This document shows, one piece after another, positions 26,778 through 34,871 of a stretch of DNA of 34,871 nt. The first letter of the stretch is position 1; every line of letters starts with the position of its first letter. The notes under the pieces were generated by a model, which saw only the letters and a program-made list of their open reading frames with translations, was not told the DNA's origin and searched no databases. The position numbers were made by a program, and so were the translations under genes. Origin of the DNA: Chloroflexota bacterium (GTDB lineage: Bacteria > Chloroflexota > Anaerolineae > Promineifilales > Promineifilaceae); contig JAHEJP010000010.1 of NCBI GenBank assembly GCA_024638855.1, forward strand, positions 1 through 34,871, in the 5' to 3' direction.

Positions 26778-27530
26778 TTAACCGATTCGTTCTGCTTCCC
26801 GGCCATAGATCTCAAGAAACTTATCGTCGTCGATTTCGTGGGGTGCACCGTCAAATACCAGTTTCCCTTCATTCAGGGCGATGGCCCGTGTGCTATATTG
26901 CTGCACGAGGTCTAAAAAGTGCAGGCTAACGAGAACCGTAATCTTATCCTCGCGGTTAATCAACTGCAGATGCTTCATAATGCTATGGGCCAGGGCGGGA
27001 TCAAGGCTGGCTACCGGTTCGTCAGCCAGGATTAAACCCGGTTCTTGCATCAGTGCCCTGGCAATGCCAACGCGCTGACGCTGACCGCCACTGAGTTCGT
27101 CAGCCCGATTATCGGCTTTTTCGTGAATTCCGACTCGCTCCAGGTTGGCATAAGCCCTGTCTACATCTTCTTGGGGGAAACGTCCCAGAACGCTGGCTAC
27201 AGAATTTACGTAGCCAAGACGGCCACTAAGTACATTGGTTAAGACGCTGGAACGGTCAACTAAATTAAAATGTTGGAAAATCATGCCGATACGACGGCGG
27301 GCTCGTCGAAGCTCTTCGCCGGTGATATGAGATAGCTGGGTGTCATCCCACCAAATTTCACCACCTGTCGGATCAATCAAACGATTGATACAGCGGAGCA
27401 GCGTACTTTTTCCCGAACCGCTCAGGCCAATTACGGCTACAAACTGACCTTCCGGCACATCGAATGATACATCCGTCAGGGCGACGGTGCCGTCCTCATA
27501 GGTTTTGTCAAGATTCTGTATTCGCAGCAC
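26778..27530 (-). CDS. phnC: PhnC-type phosphonate ABC transporter ATP-binding protein
   Basis: Walker A GLSGSGKSTLLRCINRL, signature LSGGQRQRVGIARALMQEPGLILADEPVASLDP; adjacent to phnE and phnD. Confidence 0.92.
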   Translation of the reverse strand: MLRIQNLDKTYEDGTVALTDVSFDVPEGQFVAVIGLSGSGKSTLLRCINRLIDPTGGEIWWDDTQLSHITGEELRRARRRIGMIFQHFNLVDRSSVLTNVLSGRLGYVNSVASVLGRFPQEDVDRAYANLERVGIHEKADNRADELSGGQRQRVGIARALMQEPGLILADEPVASLDPALAHSIMKHLQLINREDKITVLVSLHFLDLVQQYSTRAIALNEGKLVFDGAPHEIDDDKFLEIYGREAERIG

Positions 27531-27600
27531 ATGAACCCCCTCAAGTGATTAGCGAACCATGAACGAGGACGCGACTCGACTCGTTCACATACGAGGAAGA

Positions 27601-27645
27601 TAAAACAAAGAAGCCGGGTAAACATCCCGTGTCCCCCGGCTTCTT
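27601..27645 (-). terminator. Hairpin/terminator between phnD and phnC
   Basis: 11-bp perfect inverted repeat AAGAAGCCGGG (27608-27618) / CCCGGCTTCTT (27635-27645); on the minus strand it is followed by T-rich TGTTTTA. Confidence 0.75.
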
Positions 27646-27668
27646 CTTCAATTTATGAAATTGTTCCT

Positions 27669-28868
27669 TTAGCCACCCAAAACATCGTCTTCGGAGATGC
27701 CAAGCGTGTCCATCAGGAAGCGAACTGGATCATAGAAGCTATCGGTTGCTTCATCGATGCCTGTCCAGTTGTAGAATTCCTCGCTGCAAATGGAGGCCAT
27801 ACAATCTGGATTGTCTTCGGAAACCCACTCGTCCAAGGCGCTGACGATTTGGTTCGCCGTGTTAAGCGGGAACTCAGGACCGAAGGAAAGCGTGTCATTG
27901 GGGATCTGATCCGTCAATAACAGGATCCTGGTCCTGTCAAAGATGTCCGGAGCCGTATCGGCCACGGAAGCGCGAGCATCCAAGACGCGATAGCCGCCAT
28001 CGGCCGGGTCACCACAGGCAAAGGTACGTCCTTCCTCATTGCGTACTGGGCTTTCATCACAATCGCGCCAAATCTCAGCGTCATCGGCGCCATAGGTCCA
28101 CTGTCGTTCATAGAATGGCAGCAGCGGCGGGCTGAAGAAAGCGGTGGCGAAATCAACTTCGTCATTGTATACGGCCAACATCGCGTTGTTATGACCACCG
28201 GCTTCGACTATTTCACCGGGCTCAATTCCAGCACCTTGGAACATGGCGCTGGGGAAGAGGTAGCCAGAGGTTGAACCAAAATCGGGAATGCCCCAGGTCA
28301 GACCGGCCAAATCCTCGATCGATTCGGCTTCACTATCGGCCGGTACCACGATTTGGGCTGCGTACCAGGGCAGACCAAATCGAACAGCGGCAGCCCCGAC
28401 AGTCACGCCACAACGATCGTTGGCTAAGACATAACCCTGGGCTGGGATGAAGCCTATGGTATCGTCAGGTGAAGCGCACATCTCTTCAATCGTAGCAGCG
28501 TAGCTTGTGGGGACGCTCACTTCGAATTTCAAGCCAGTGGCGTCCTCCAAAGCCTGAGCCATGACATCGCCACCAGAGATGATGGCATCGACGTCAACCG
28601 AGGGCACAAATAGCACCTTGATCGGTCGTTCCTCTGAACCGAGAGGCGCTTCTTCCACCATGACTTCTTCGGTCACAATGCGAGTCTGAATCGCTTCGAC
28701 TATACGCGTTACTTCAACGGGGACTTCAACTTCTTGCTCCTGAATTTGTTCAACGATCTTGGTGACCACGACCTCGACTTGTTCAGGCTCGGCCGTACAG
28801 GCCGAAAGAGCTGCTACGAGCACTAGCAAACCAACTACTATCAAAATCAGACGCTTCGATTTCATCAA
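27669..28868 (-). CDS. phnD: PhnD-type phosphate/phosphonate substrate-binding lipoprotein
   Basis: Lipobox-like LVAALSAC, V/E/T-rich linker, IKVLFVPSVDVDAIISGGDVMAQALEDATGLKFEVSVPTSYAATIEEM; AGGAGGAG SD upstream. Confidence 0.88.
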   Translation of the reverse strand: MMKSKRLILIVVGLLVLVAALSACTAEPEQVEVVVTKIVEQIQEQEVEVPVEVTRIVEAIQTRIVTEEVMVEEAPLGSEERPIKVLFVPSVDVDAIISGGDVMAQALEDATGLKFEVSVPTSYAATIEEMCASPDDTIGFIPAQGYVLANDRCGVTVGAAAVRFGLPWYAAQIVVPADSEAESIEDLAGLTWGIPDFGSTSGYLFPSAMFQGAGIEPGEIVEAGGHNNAMLAVYNDEVDFATAFFSPPLLPFYERQWTYGADDAEIWRDCDESPVRNEEGRTFACGDPADGGYRVLDARASVADTAPDIFDRTRILLLTDQIPNDTLSFGPEFPLNTANQIVSALDEWVSEDNPDCMASICSEEFYNWTGIDEATDSFYDPVRFLMDTLGISEDDVLGG

Positions 28869-29152
28869 ATCTCCTCCTAAAAATTAAAAGGCGTCAATAT
28901 TAAGAAAAACACAAAGGCATTTGGGCATTTGCCACCCATGGGTTCCTTTGCGCACCAACAAGGGCATGATACTTCAAATAATGTCCCGTCGCAAGCGATA
29001 TTTGTCGCTAATTTCTCGTTATTCAGTCGTGAAGTTTTGTGCCAGTTAAAGGGGCTCGGAGTCATTGTAAAGTCAGGCAATAAGACTGCAAAGAACGCCT
29101 CAAATTGTCGTCTAACTGTGGTTGTAAACCAGTGAAAGATAACTTAATCTAA

Positions 29153-30493
29153 TCACTCCCTAATGCGTAGAGGGACATCCCGATCTTCGCAATCGAGCGT
29201 GTTACTTTCATCCGCGATGTCAACCAAAATTTGGTGAGGATCGACCCGGTTGTTGAATTGGGAAATTTCTACATCTTCATGAATAAGTCCAGCCCAGACG
29301 GGTTGGGGATTTCGTTCTCCAAATGGACCAACGATACGAATCGTGCCTGTTATTACTGATCGTTCTCCGGGCATCAGATAATAGTGATCGCCAATTTTTT
29401 CGAGATCATCGCTGTTGCCCAGCGAAAAACGATAAGGATAATTCGATAGTTCATTTTCGTAGCCAATTGCTGCCCGCCAGGCGCCGGACTCAGTGTGCCA
29501 ACCCAGAGTATTGTAATTCCAATCCGAATCATAGACTGTGCCGGGCGCCGGCCCCGTGGTTCTTAACGGAGTTGAGCCATAATTCTGGACGGTTAGGGTG
29601 AAAGTGACAGAATCGCATAGGGCTACGGCTGTCGAACTAAACTGAACCGTATCCCCTACCACCGGCGAAATGATTTCTCCGCGAGGCACACCGCCATACT
29701 CAATGGTTAGCTCGTCTTCTACTCGGATCTTCTGTCCCTCCGCATCCTCAGCGATAGCGACGACCGGGTAAACGCCATCCGGGGGTGGCGTAGCCTTATT
29801 ATCAACGCCTGCTTCGTAATCAAAATAATGACGGCCTGGAGAACCTGGCGCAACGTCTCGTTCTAATTCTGCAACCGGTAACTCCGCCCCCTCGGATGTG
29901 ATTACGAATACACGGTATGAGGATACTTCTTTAGGAAGAAAAAATTGGATTTGAACCCGATCATCGATTCCATCCTGGTTTGGAGAAAACCAGTGCTTAT
30001 CCAGGCTAAAGTTACGCATTTCTGGTAATTCAGAGTCAGCATCGGCAACGGTTAATGGACCGGATATGCTTTCCTGGAGACCATCTGCATCAATCGCCGA
30101 AATCGTCCAGTTGTACTCACCATCCGGCAACAAACGGGCAACTATCTCCCCCTCAACTTCCTCCCCTGGCAGTTCATATCCTTCTACGACGCCGCTAAAT
30201 AGAAGTTGGTATTCACCAACGCCTCGGGATTGTTCCTGTCGGAAATAAAAGCGATCACCAGTTTGGTTCTCAAAATAGATGGAAACATCGGCATTTCGAC
30301 TTATTTCATACGATATCCCAGTCGCATCCGTCTCGCCATCGGCATTGGGCGTTATGATGTTCTCTTCGAAACTCACTTCTCGAAGCAGGCTTGAATCCCC
30401 TTTGAGGATTATCCAACCGATAGCTATAGCTGCAACAACAAGCGCGGCGGCAATGAGGACAACCATGCCTCGAGCGAGACCATTCTGATTCAT
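29153..30493 (-). CDS. Membrane-anchored extracytoplasmic protein with FlgD/Ig-like repeats
   Basis: N-terminal TM; ITPNADGETDATGISYEISR and FSPNQDGIDDRVQIQFFL repeated motifs; LPDGEYNWTISAID, PPDGVYPVVAIAED. Confidence 0.75.
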   Translation of the reverse strand: MNQNGLARGMVVLIAAALVVAAIAIGWIILKGDSSLLREVSFEENIITPNADGETDATGISYEISRNADVSIYFENQTGDRFYFRQEQSRGVGEYQLLFSGVVEGYELPGEEVEGEIVARLLPDGEYNWTISAIDADGLQESISGPLTVADADSELPEMRNFSLDKHWFSPNQDGIDDRVQIQFFLPKEVSSYRVFVITSEGAELPVAELERDVAPGSPGRHYFDYEAGVDNKATPPPDGVYPVVAIAEDAEGQKIRVEDELTIEYGGVPRGEIISPVVGDTVQFSSTAVALCDSVTFTLTVQNYGSTPLRTTGPAPGTVYDSDWNYNTLGWHTESGAWRAAIGYENELSNYPYRFSLGNSDDLEKIGDHYYLMPGERSVITGTIRIVGPFGERNPQPVWAGLIHEDVEISQFNNRVDPHQILVDIADESNTLDCEDRDVPLRIRE

Positions 30494-30650
30494 GGTGGCA
30501 AGTTTACCAAAGTGGGGGTGGTGGGCAAGACAACGAGTAGGCTTAGCCAGAATATCGGTTGGTGGGTGACGGACAGTCGTTGACTTAATGTTAACGGCGG
30601 CGAATATAAATGGAAGGATCTTGTTTCAAATCTTGTGGTTAGTTAATCCT

Positions 30651-32111
30651 TCACTTATTGTAAACGAGTAAGATAATTTGTGGTGTTATGTAGGCTTCTA
30701 CAAAGGCTGCTACTAGCAGCAAAGGGATGACCAACCCGACGAATAGACGTCCGAAATCCGCTGATCGATTCAACCAATTTTCGCCGATGGTCCCTTCCGG
30801 TGGGCGGGTCATGATCGAGGCATGCCACCGTAAAAGAGCTGCAAAAGCCAATAGCAAGGCCGGTATCTCGATGATGGCGTGTGGCAAGATTGCGGCCGTA
30901 AAAAAGACCAGAGGATTTTCGCCGGAAATTGCAAGCTGACCGCCCAAAAACCCGACCACAAGCCAGGGCAAACAAAAGATGAGTACATCGGTAACACCTA
31001 ATGTGATGATGCCCAAGAAGGCAGCGAGGATAATGACCCGGGCATTATGCCAAAATATCGAAATCGGCAATCGAGTGAAAAGGAATTCCAGATTGCCAGT
31101 ATTGGCCGCGATGGCGTCCCCCGTCAACGCGGGCTGATATTCGGCCGGTACTGGATAACGAGAAGCCAGAAAGAAGCCCAGTAATATGCCTCCAGCCAGG
31201 GCGATCACCAACGTACCGCCAGGCATCGATAGCGGCCTGATCAGGGGAATTAGCTGCCTGTACCAACCAATGATGCCTGGATAGCTTGACTCTTTTTGTC
31301 GCCCGGTAAATTGGTCCCAAACGGTTCGCATGCTCCAATTGAGCCGCAAGGTATCGATATCCTGGCCCAACAAATCTTCTCGGTTGAAGATCATAATTCC
31401 CATGCGAATAAATATCAGTGCGGTGACAACCAAGGCAAGTATTAGCCACCAAAGACCCTCACTATTCCCCCAAAATAATACGATAGCTTCAAGTTGCAGA
31501 ATCAAGGCGATGGGTACAATGATGAAACTCGCCAGTATATTGGCGGCCCGGACGCTCGTCGTCTGACTAGAGACGATAACGGCAGCCGCGACCATGATGA
31601 CCCCCTGTACAGTAGTGAGTAAAAGGATTTGCACGAATAACTCACCCGGTATTTTCCAACTGGCGGCAAGAGCCAGTCCAATGATGTAGACAGTTATTCC
31701 AAGATAGCTGGTAACCATGGGCGGGATAAGAGCCGCCAGCACTTTCCCAACATATAGTTGCTTATTTGTTAATGGCGTCGATAGAAGCGGTTCTAAACTT
31801 TTTCGTTCTTTTTCTCCAACGAAAGTTTCTAGGGCGATCACTAAAGAAAAGGACATTGGAAAAAAACCGACAATCAATAGAAGAAATGGTATCAGGCGAT
31901 CACCAATCAACTCGGCGCCGAATTGGGCTGTGAAATTAAATAAGAGGCGAGCGGTAAAGGTAGCCAATGCCGGGAAGACCAGCGTAAGTAGGACGATTGG
32001 GATAATAATACGCCAGTCCCGGAAAGAATCCCGTACCTCGCGTCTTGTAATTAAGAAGGCCATGCGAAAGTCATGACGGTTGAAAGATAGTGAAAATGTT
32101 GCAGAGGTCAT
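30651..32111 (-). CDS. ABC-2/NatB-like permease fused to C-terminal SpoIIM-like domain
   Basis: N-terminal REVRDSFRDWRIIIPIVLLTLVFP...ETFVGEKERKSLEPLLSTPLTNKQLYVGKVLAAL (ABC-2 type); C-terminal FWHNARVIILAAFLG...AAILPHAIIEIPALLLAFAALLR...LLLVAAFVEAYITP (SpoIIM/DUF95 type). Confidence 0.82.
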   Translation of the reverse strand: MTSATFSLSFNRHDFRMAFLITRREVRDSFRDWRIIIPIVLLTLVFPALATFTARLLFNFTAQFGAELIGDRLIPFLLLIVGFFPMSFSLVIALETFVGEKERKSLEPLLSTPLTNKQLYVGKVLAALIPPMVTSYLGITVYIIGLALAASWKIPGELFVQILLLTTVQGVIMVAAAVIVSSQTTSVRAANILASFIIVPIALILQLEAIVLFWGNSEGLWWLILALVVTALIFIRMGIMIFNREDLLGQDIDTLRLNWSMRTVWDQFTGRQKESSYPGIIGWYRQLIPLIRPLSMPGGTLVIALAGGILLGFFLASRYPVPAEYQPALTGDAIAANTGNLEFLFTRLPISIFWHNARVIILAAFLGIITLGVTDVLIFCLPWLVVGFLGGQLAISGENPLVFFTAAILPHAIIEIPALLLAFAALLRWHASIMTRPPEGTIGENWLNRSADFGRLFVGLVIPLLLVAAFVEAYITPQIILLVYNK

Positions 32112-33079
32112 GATTGATCCTGGGTCGTGGTAGCATTGCCATCTTGGGGCTGTGCTGATGATGATTCATCGGTAACGATACTGAGATAGACATCTTCTAG
32201 AGTGGCTGACAACTCCTGCAAGGCGACGACACCCAGGCCCAGACTGTCTAAACGGCGCACAACTTGAGGATTCGTGCTAAACGGATCTTCGGACACGAAT
32301 CGTATTCTATCTCCCTCGATTTCCTCCAACTTAACCAGGTCGTCGAGCTGGTTAGCCAGGCCATTCGGCGAATGATCGAGTTGCAGCTCATACCGGCGAT
32401 GCCCGAGAAGCTGCCTTTTCAGATTCTCAGGATTATCTTCGGCGATAATTTGACCCCTTCTAATGATGGCAATTCTATCGGCCAATAATTCGGCTTCGGC
32501 TAGATTATGGGTGCAGACGATGATAGCGCGCTTGTCATCCCTTAGTTCAAGGATGGCGTCACGTACCAGTTTTGAGCTATGTGGATCCATGGCGGAAGTT
32601 GGTTCATCCAAGAGCAACACGTCCGGGCTGTGGAGCATGGCACGGATAATTCCGACCTTCTGGCGCATGCCTTTCGAATATTCGCCTAACCGCCGGTAGG
32701 CGTCGCTCTCTAGCATGCCAAAGCGATGGAATAAATTGAGTCCTCTCGCTCGTATCTCTTCATCCGACATGCCGTATAAGCGACCAAAGAAGATTAGGTA
32801 TTCAATGCCATTTGAACGGCTGTACAATCCAGGTTGCTCGGTAAGCAAACCGATAAGTCGCCTCACCTGGTCAGCATCTTTGACGACATCAAAGCCATTT
32901 ATCTGTGCTCTTCCTTCCGTAGGCCTAAGGATGGCGCTCAACATGCGGACCGTCGTCGTTTTCCCAGCGCCATTGGGGCCGAGCAAGGCCAGGAGTTCTC
33001 CACTTTTGATCGATAATGAGAGCTCTTCGACAGCCGTGAAGCCATCAAATCGTTTAGTCAATTTTTCCGCTTCAATCAT
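32108..33079 (-). CDS. ABC transporter ATP-binding protein
   Basis: Walker A LLGPNGAGKTTTVRML, EYSKGMRQKVGIIRAMLHSPDVLLLDEPTSAMDP; 4-nt overlap with the permease gene. Confidence 0.93.
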   Translation of the reverse strand: MIEAEKLTKRFDGFTAVEELSLSIKSGELLALLGPNGAGKTTTVRMLSAILRPTEGRAQINGFDVVKDADQVRRLIGLLTEQPGLYSRSNGIEYLIFFGRLYGMSDEEIRARGLNLFHRFGMLESDAYRRLGEYSKGMRQKVGIIRAMLHSPDVLLLDEPTSAMDPHSSKLVRDAILELRDDKRAIIVCTHNLAEAELLADRIAIIRRGQIIAEDNPENLKRQLLGHRRYELQLDHSPNGLANQLDDLVKLEEIEGDRIRFVSEDPFSTNPQVVRRLDSLGLGVVALQELSATLEDVYLSIVTDESSSAQPQDGNATTTQDQS

Positions 33080-33226
33080 ATGGTTGACCGCAATTCAAAA
33101 TTTGGGGAGAGCACTTCATCTGAAAAGCTATTTTATCACTATCTCAGGGATGACGATCAAGTGAGGAGCTCCGAAACCTAGGTAATCTGAGCTATGTTAG
33201 CTGCACAATGTCAATTTGAAAATTAT

Positions 33227-34450
33227 CTAATCTTTGGCGATGAGATGGCGATAAATAAGGAGGCCAGCCATTGGGATGGCAATGATGATGGAGACAAACG
33301 TGGCTACGGGGATGCCCAATTCCAGGCTTGCAAAACTAAAAGTCCGGCTATCCAGACGTATTAGCTCCAACAATATTCGGCCGGTGGCATAAAAAACCAA
33401 ATATAGAGCCATCAGATCGCCTCTCTGCAGATCGTCGCGCTTATAGCGGGCCAGATAGTACAAAACAAAAAATGTTAGCAGACTCCACAATGATTCATAA
33501 AGAAATGCTGGATGAAAACGGGTGGTCTCGAAAGGATAGAGCTCCATATTAGCAAATACAGTGCCCCGAATGCGATTGGCGATGTAAATGCCCCAAGGCA
33601 AATCGGTTAGTCCACCGTAAAGTTCCTGATTAAAGAAATTCGCCCAACGGCCGACAAATTGACCGATGGCTAAACCAACGACAGCCAGGTCTGCCCAAGC
33701 AATTGCCGAAATTCGTTGCCGGTGTGTGTAGATAATCAGTCCAAGGAAACCACCAATGATAGCGCCATAAATGCCCAATCCACCACTACGAATATTAATT
33801 AGTTGCATGGGATTGCGGAGATAATCGAGTGCTGAAAAAATTCCTTCAGCTTCCATGCTGGGAGAAGGCGTCAATACATGGTATAGGCGGGCGCCGATTA
33901 CGCCCAGAACGACCACCCAGATAACGCCCCCCCAAACATGATCAGGGTTCCATTGGCGCCAAGGAGCATCAGTGAGCCAAATTTCCAGCACATCAGGAAC
34001 GGCCTCCAACTTCTCTTTGATTGCCGCCAGTTTCTTCTTTCCAATGCTTAGTCGATCGGGATTGAGACCCCATTCAAATAACAGCTCGCCCAGATTATTG
34101 ACCTTTCTTTTTTTTAGCGATTGGATCATTTCATCATTAAGATCCAGAGTTGTCAATGGTTTGGTCCGCAGTTTCCAAGGTACGTTCTCGTCGAATTTAG
34201 CTTCAGCCCAGTCCGAAGCCAAAGTGGCGGTGACCCAGGCGCCGAGGGCGATACCTGCGACGATGAAGATACCGTACCAAAAAACATCGAGGTTGAATAT
34301 ATCGAGGTGAAAAGCGACGCGACTTGGCGTCCTAGCTGTTGCGATGTGATCAACGAAAATGATCCCCATAATCAGCGCAAAGACAGCGATCAGGTACCAA
34401 TAAGGCTCAATACGTCTACGCTGCTTATTCTTGGTTGAGTTCTTCGCCAT
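33227..34450 (-). CDS. lgt: Prolipoprotein diacylglyceryl transferase with inserted HhH domain
   Basis: FWYGIFIVAGIALGAW, GGLGIYGAIIGGFLG, GQFVGRWANFFNQELYG, RFHPAFLYESLW, GRILLELIRLDS. Confidence 0.9.
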   Translation of the reverse strand: MAKNSTKNKQRRRIEPYWYLIAVFALIMGIIFVDHIATARTPSRVAFHLDIFNLDVFWYGIFIVAGIALGAWVTATLASDWAEAKFDENVPWKLRTKPLTTLDLNDEMIQSLKKRKVNNLGELLFEWGLNPDRLSIGKKKLAAIKEKLEAVPDVLEIWLTDAPWRQWNPDHVWGGVIWVVVLGVIGARLYHVLTPSPSMEAEGIFSALDYLRNPMQLINIRSGGLGIYGAIIGGFLGLIIYTHRQRISAIAWADLAVVGLAIGQFVGRWANFFNQELYGGLTDLPWGIYIANRIRGTVFANMELYPFETTRFHPAFLYESLWSLLTFFVLYYLARYKRDDLQRGDLMALYLVFYATGRILLELIRLDSRTFSFASLELGIPVATFVSIIIAIPMAGLLIYRHLIAKD

Positions 34451-34451
34451 T

Positions 34452-34871
34452 TTATTCGGATTTTACGCTGCTGAATGTTTTGGTTTGTCGCCAGACGTGA
34501 TAGACCCGCTGACCTACTGTGAACCATGTGCCGACAGCCAGTACAGCAATGCCGATATTCACAAAGCCTGGCCAAAACACCGAGAGTACAAGAGTTGCCA
34601 CAATTACGACATACCGTTCGACGCGGGTTAGCAGACCCACTTTGCATGATAAGCCCAGTGCTTCAGCTCGGGAACGCGTGTAGCTTACCATGATGGAACC
34701 TGTAACAGCGGCATATGTAGCTATCGACATCCAAACATCATTTATTTGGTAGAAGTACGAAAGGTATCCCGAATAAAGAATGATTTCGGCGATACGATCA
34801 GATGTCGAGTCAAGAAATGCGCCAAAGTTCCCTTGTTGCCGGCCGATTTTCCTGGCCAATGCGCCATCCAA
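34452..34871 (-). CDS. CDP-alcohol phosphatidyltransferase family protein (5' truncated by window edge)
   Basis: DGALARKIGRQQGNFGAFLDSTSDR matches DGx2ARx8Gx3Dx3D; SYTRSRAEALGLSCKVGLLTRVERYVVI. Confidence 0.9.
   Translation of the reverse strand: MDGALARKIGRQQGNFGAFLDSTSDRIAEIILYSGYLSYFYQINDVWMSIATYAAVTGSIMVSYTRSRAEALGLSCKVGLLTRVERYVVIVATLVLSVFWPGFVNIGIAVLAVGTWFTVGQRVYHVWRQTKTFSSVKSE

Noticed and set aside
28686-28812. V/E/T-rich repeat (VEVVVTKIVE...VEVPVEVTRIVE...) in PhnD as a novel repeat domain
   Set aside because: Best explained as a flexible linker after the lipobox of a substrate-binding lipoprotein, a common style in this type of protein.
32715-33164. + strand ORF of 149 aa
   Set aside because: Antisense to the ABC ATPase with intact Walker motifs.
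1-34871. Defence island, prophage, transposon or CRISPR
   Set aside because: No transposase, integrase, nuclease-helicase, phage structural or repeat-spacer signature was seen among the ORFs or intergenic regions.

Overview
The window looks like a Chloroflexota-type (Anaerolineae-like) chromosomal segment; that taxonomic guess is inference from gene style only. About 29 credible CDSs cover most of it. No rRNA, tRNA, CRISPR array or transposon was recognised. The left part (+ strand) holds a tightly overlapping operon: a W-motif membrane protein, a polytopic membrane protein, a MutL/GlmL-type ASKHA protein and a probable barrel-sandwich protein. It is followed by an LPQTG surface protein, a REC-HK-REC-degenerate-HK hybrid kinase, a PspA/IM30 protein, a TPR/zinc-ribbon membrane protein, a two-TM coiled-coil protein, rplI with a long acidic tail, a RodZ-like gene, rimO, a TlpA-like thioredoxin, a degenerate Lgt paralog, an acidic-tailed protein coupled to metG, and a DUF2142-like membrane protein. 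The right part (- strand) holds two GT2 glycosyltransferases, a phosphonate-type ABC transporter (phnD, phnC and two oversized phnE genes), an Ig/FlgD-like anchored protein, an ABC-2 permease fused to a SpoIIM-like domain with its ATPase, an Lgt with an inserted RNAP alpha-CTD-like helix-hairpin-helix domain, and a truncated CDP-alcohol phosphatidyltransferase. The best candidates for undescribed biology are the MutL-containing membrane operon (about 1-5337), the alpha-CTD-like insert in Lgt, the paired PhnE permeases with roughly 240-300 aa polytopic insertions, and the ABC-2/SpoIIM fusion. All family calls come from reading motifs by eye; no database search was run.
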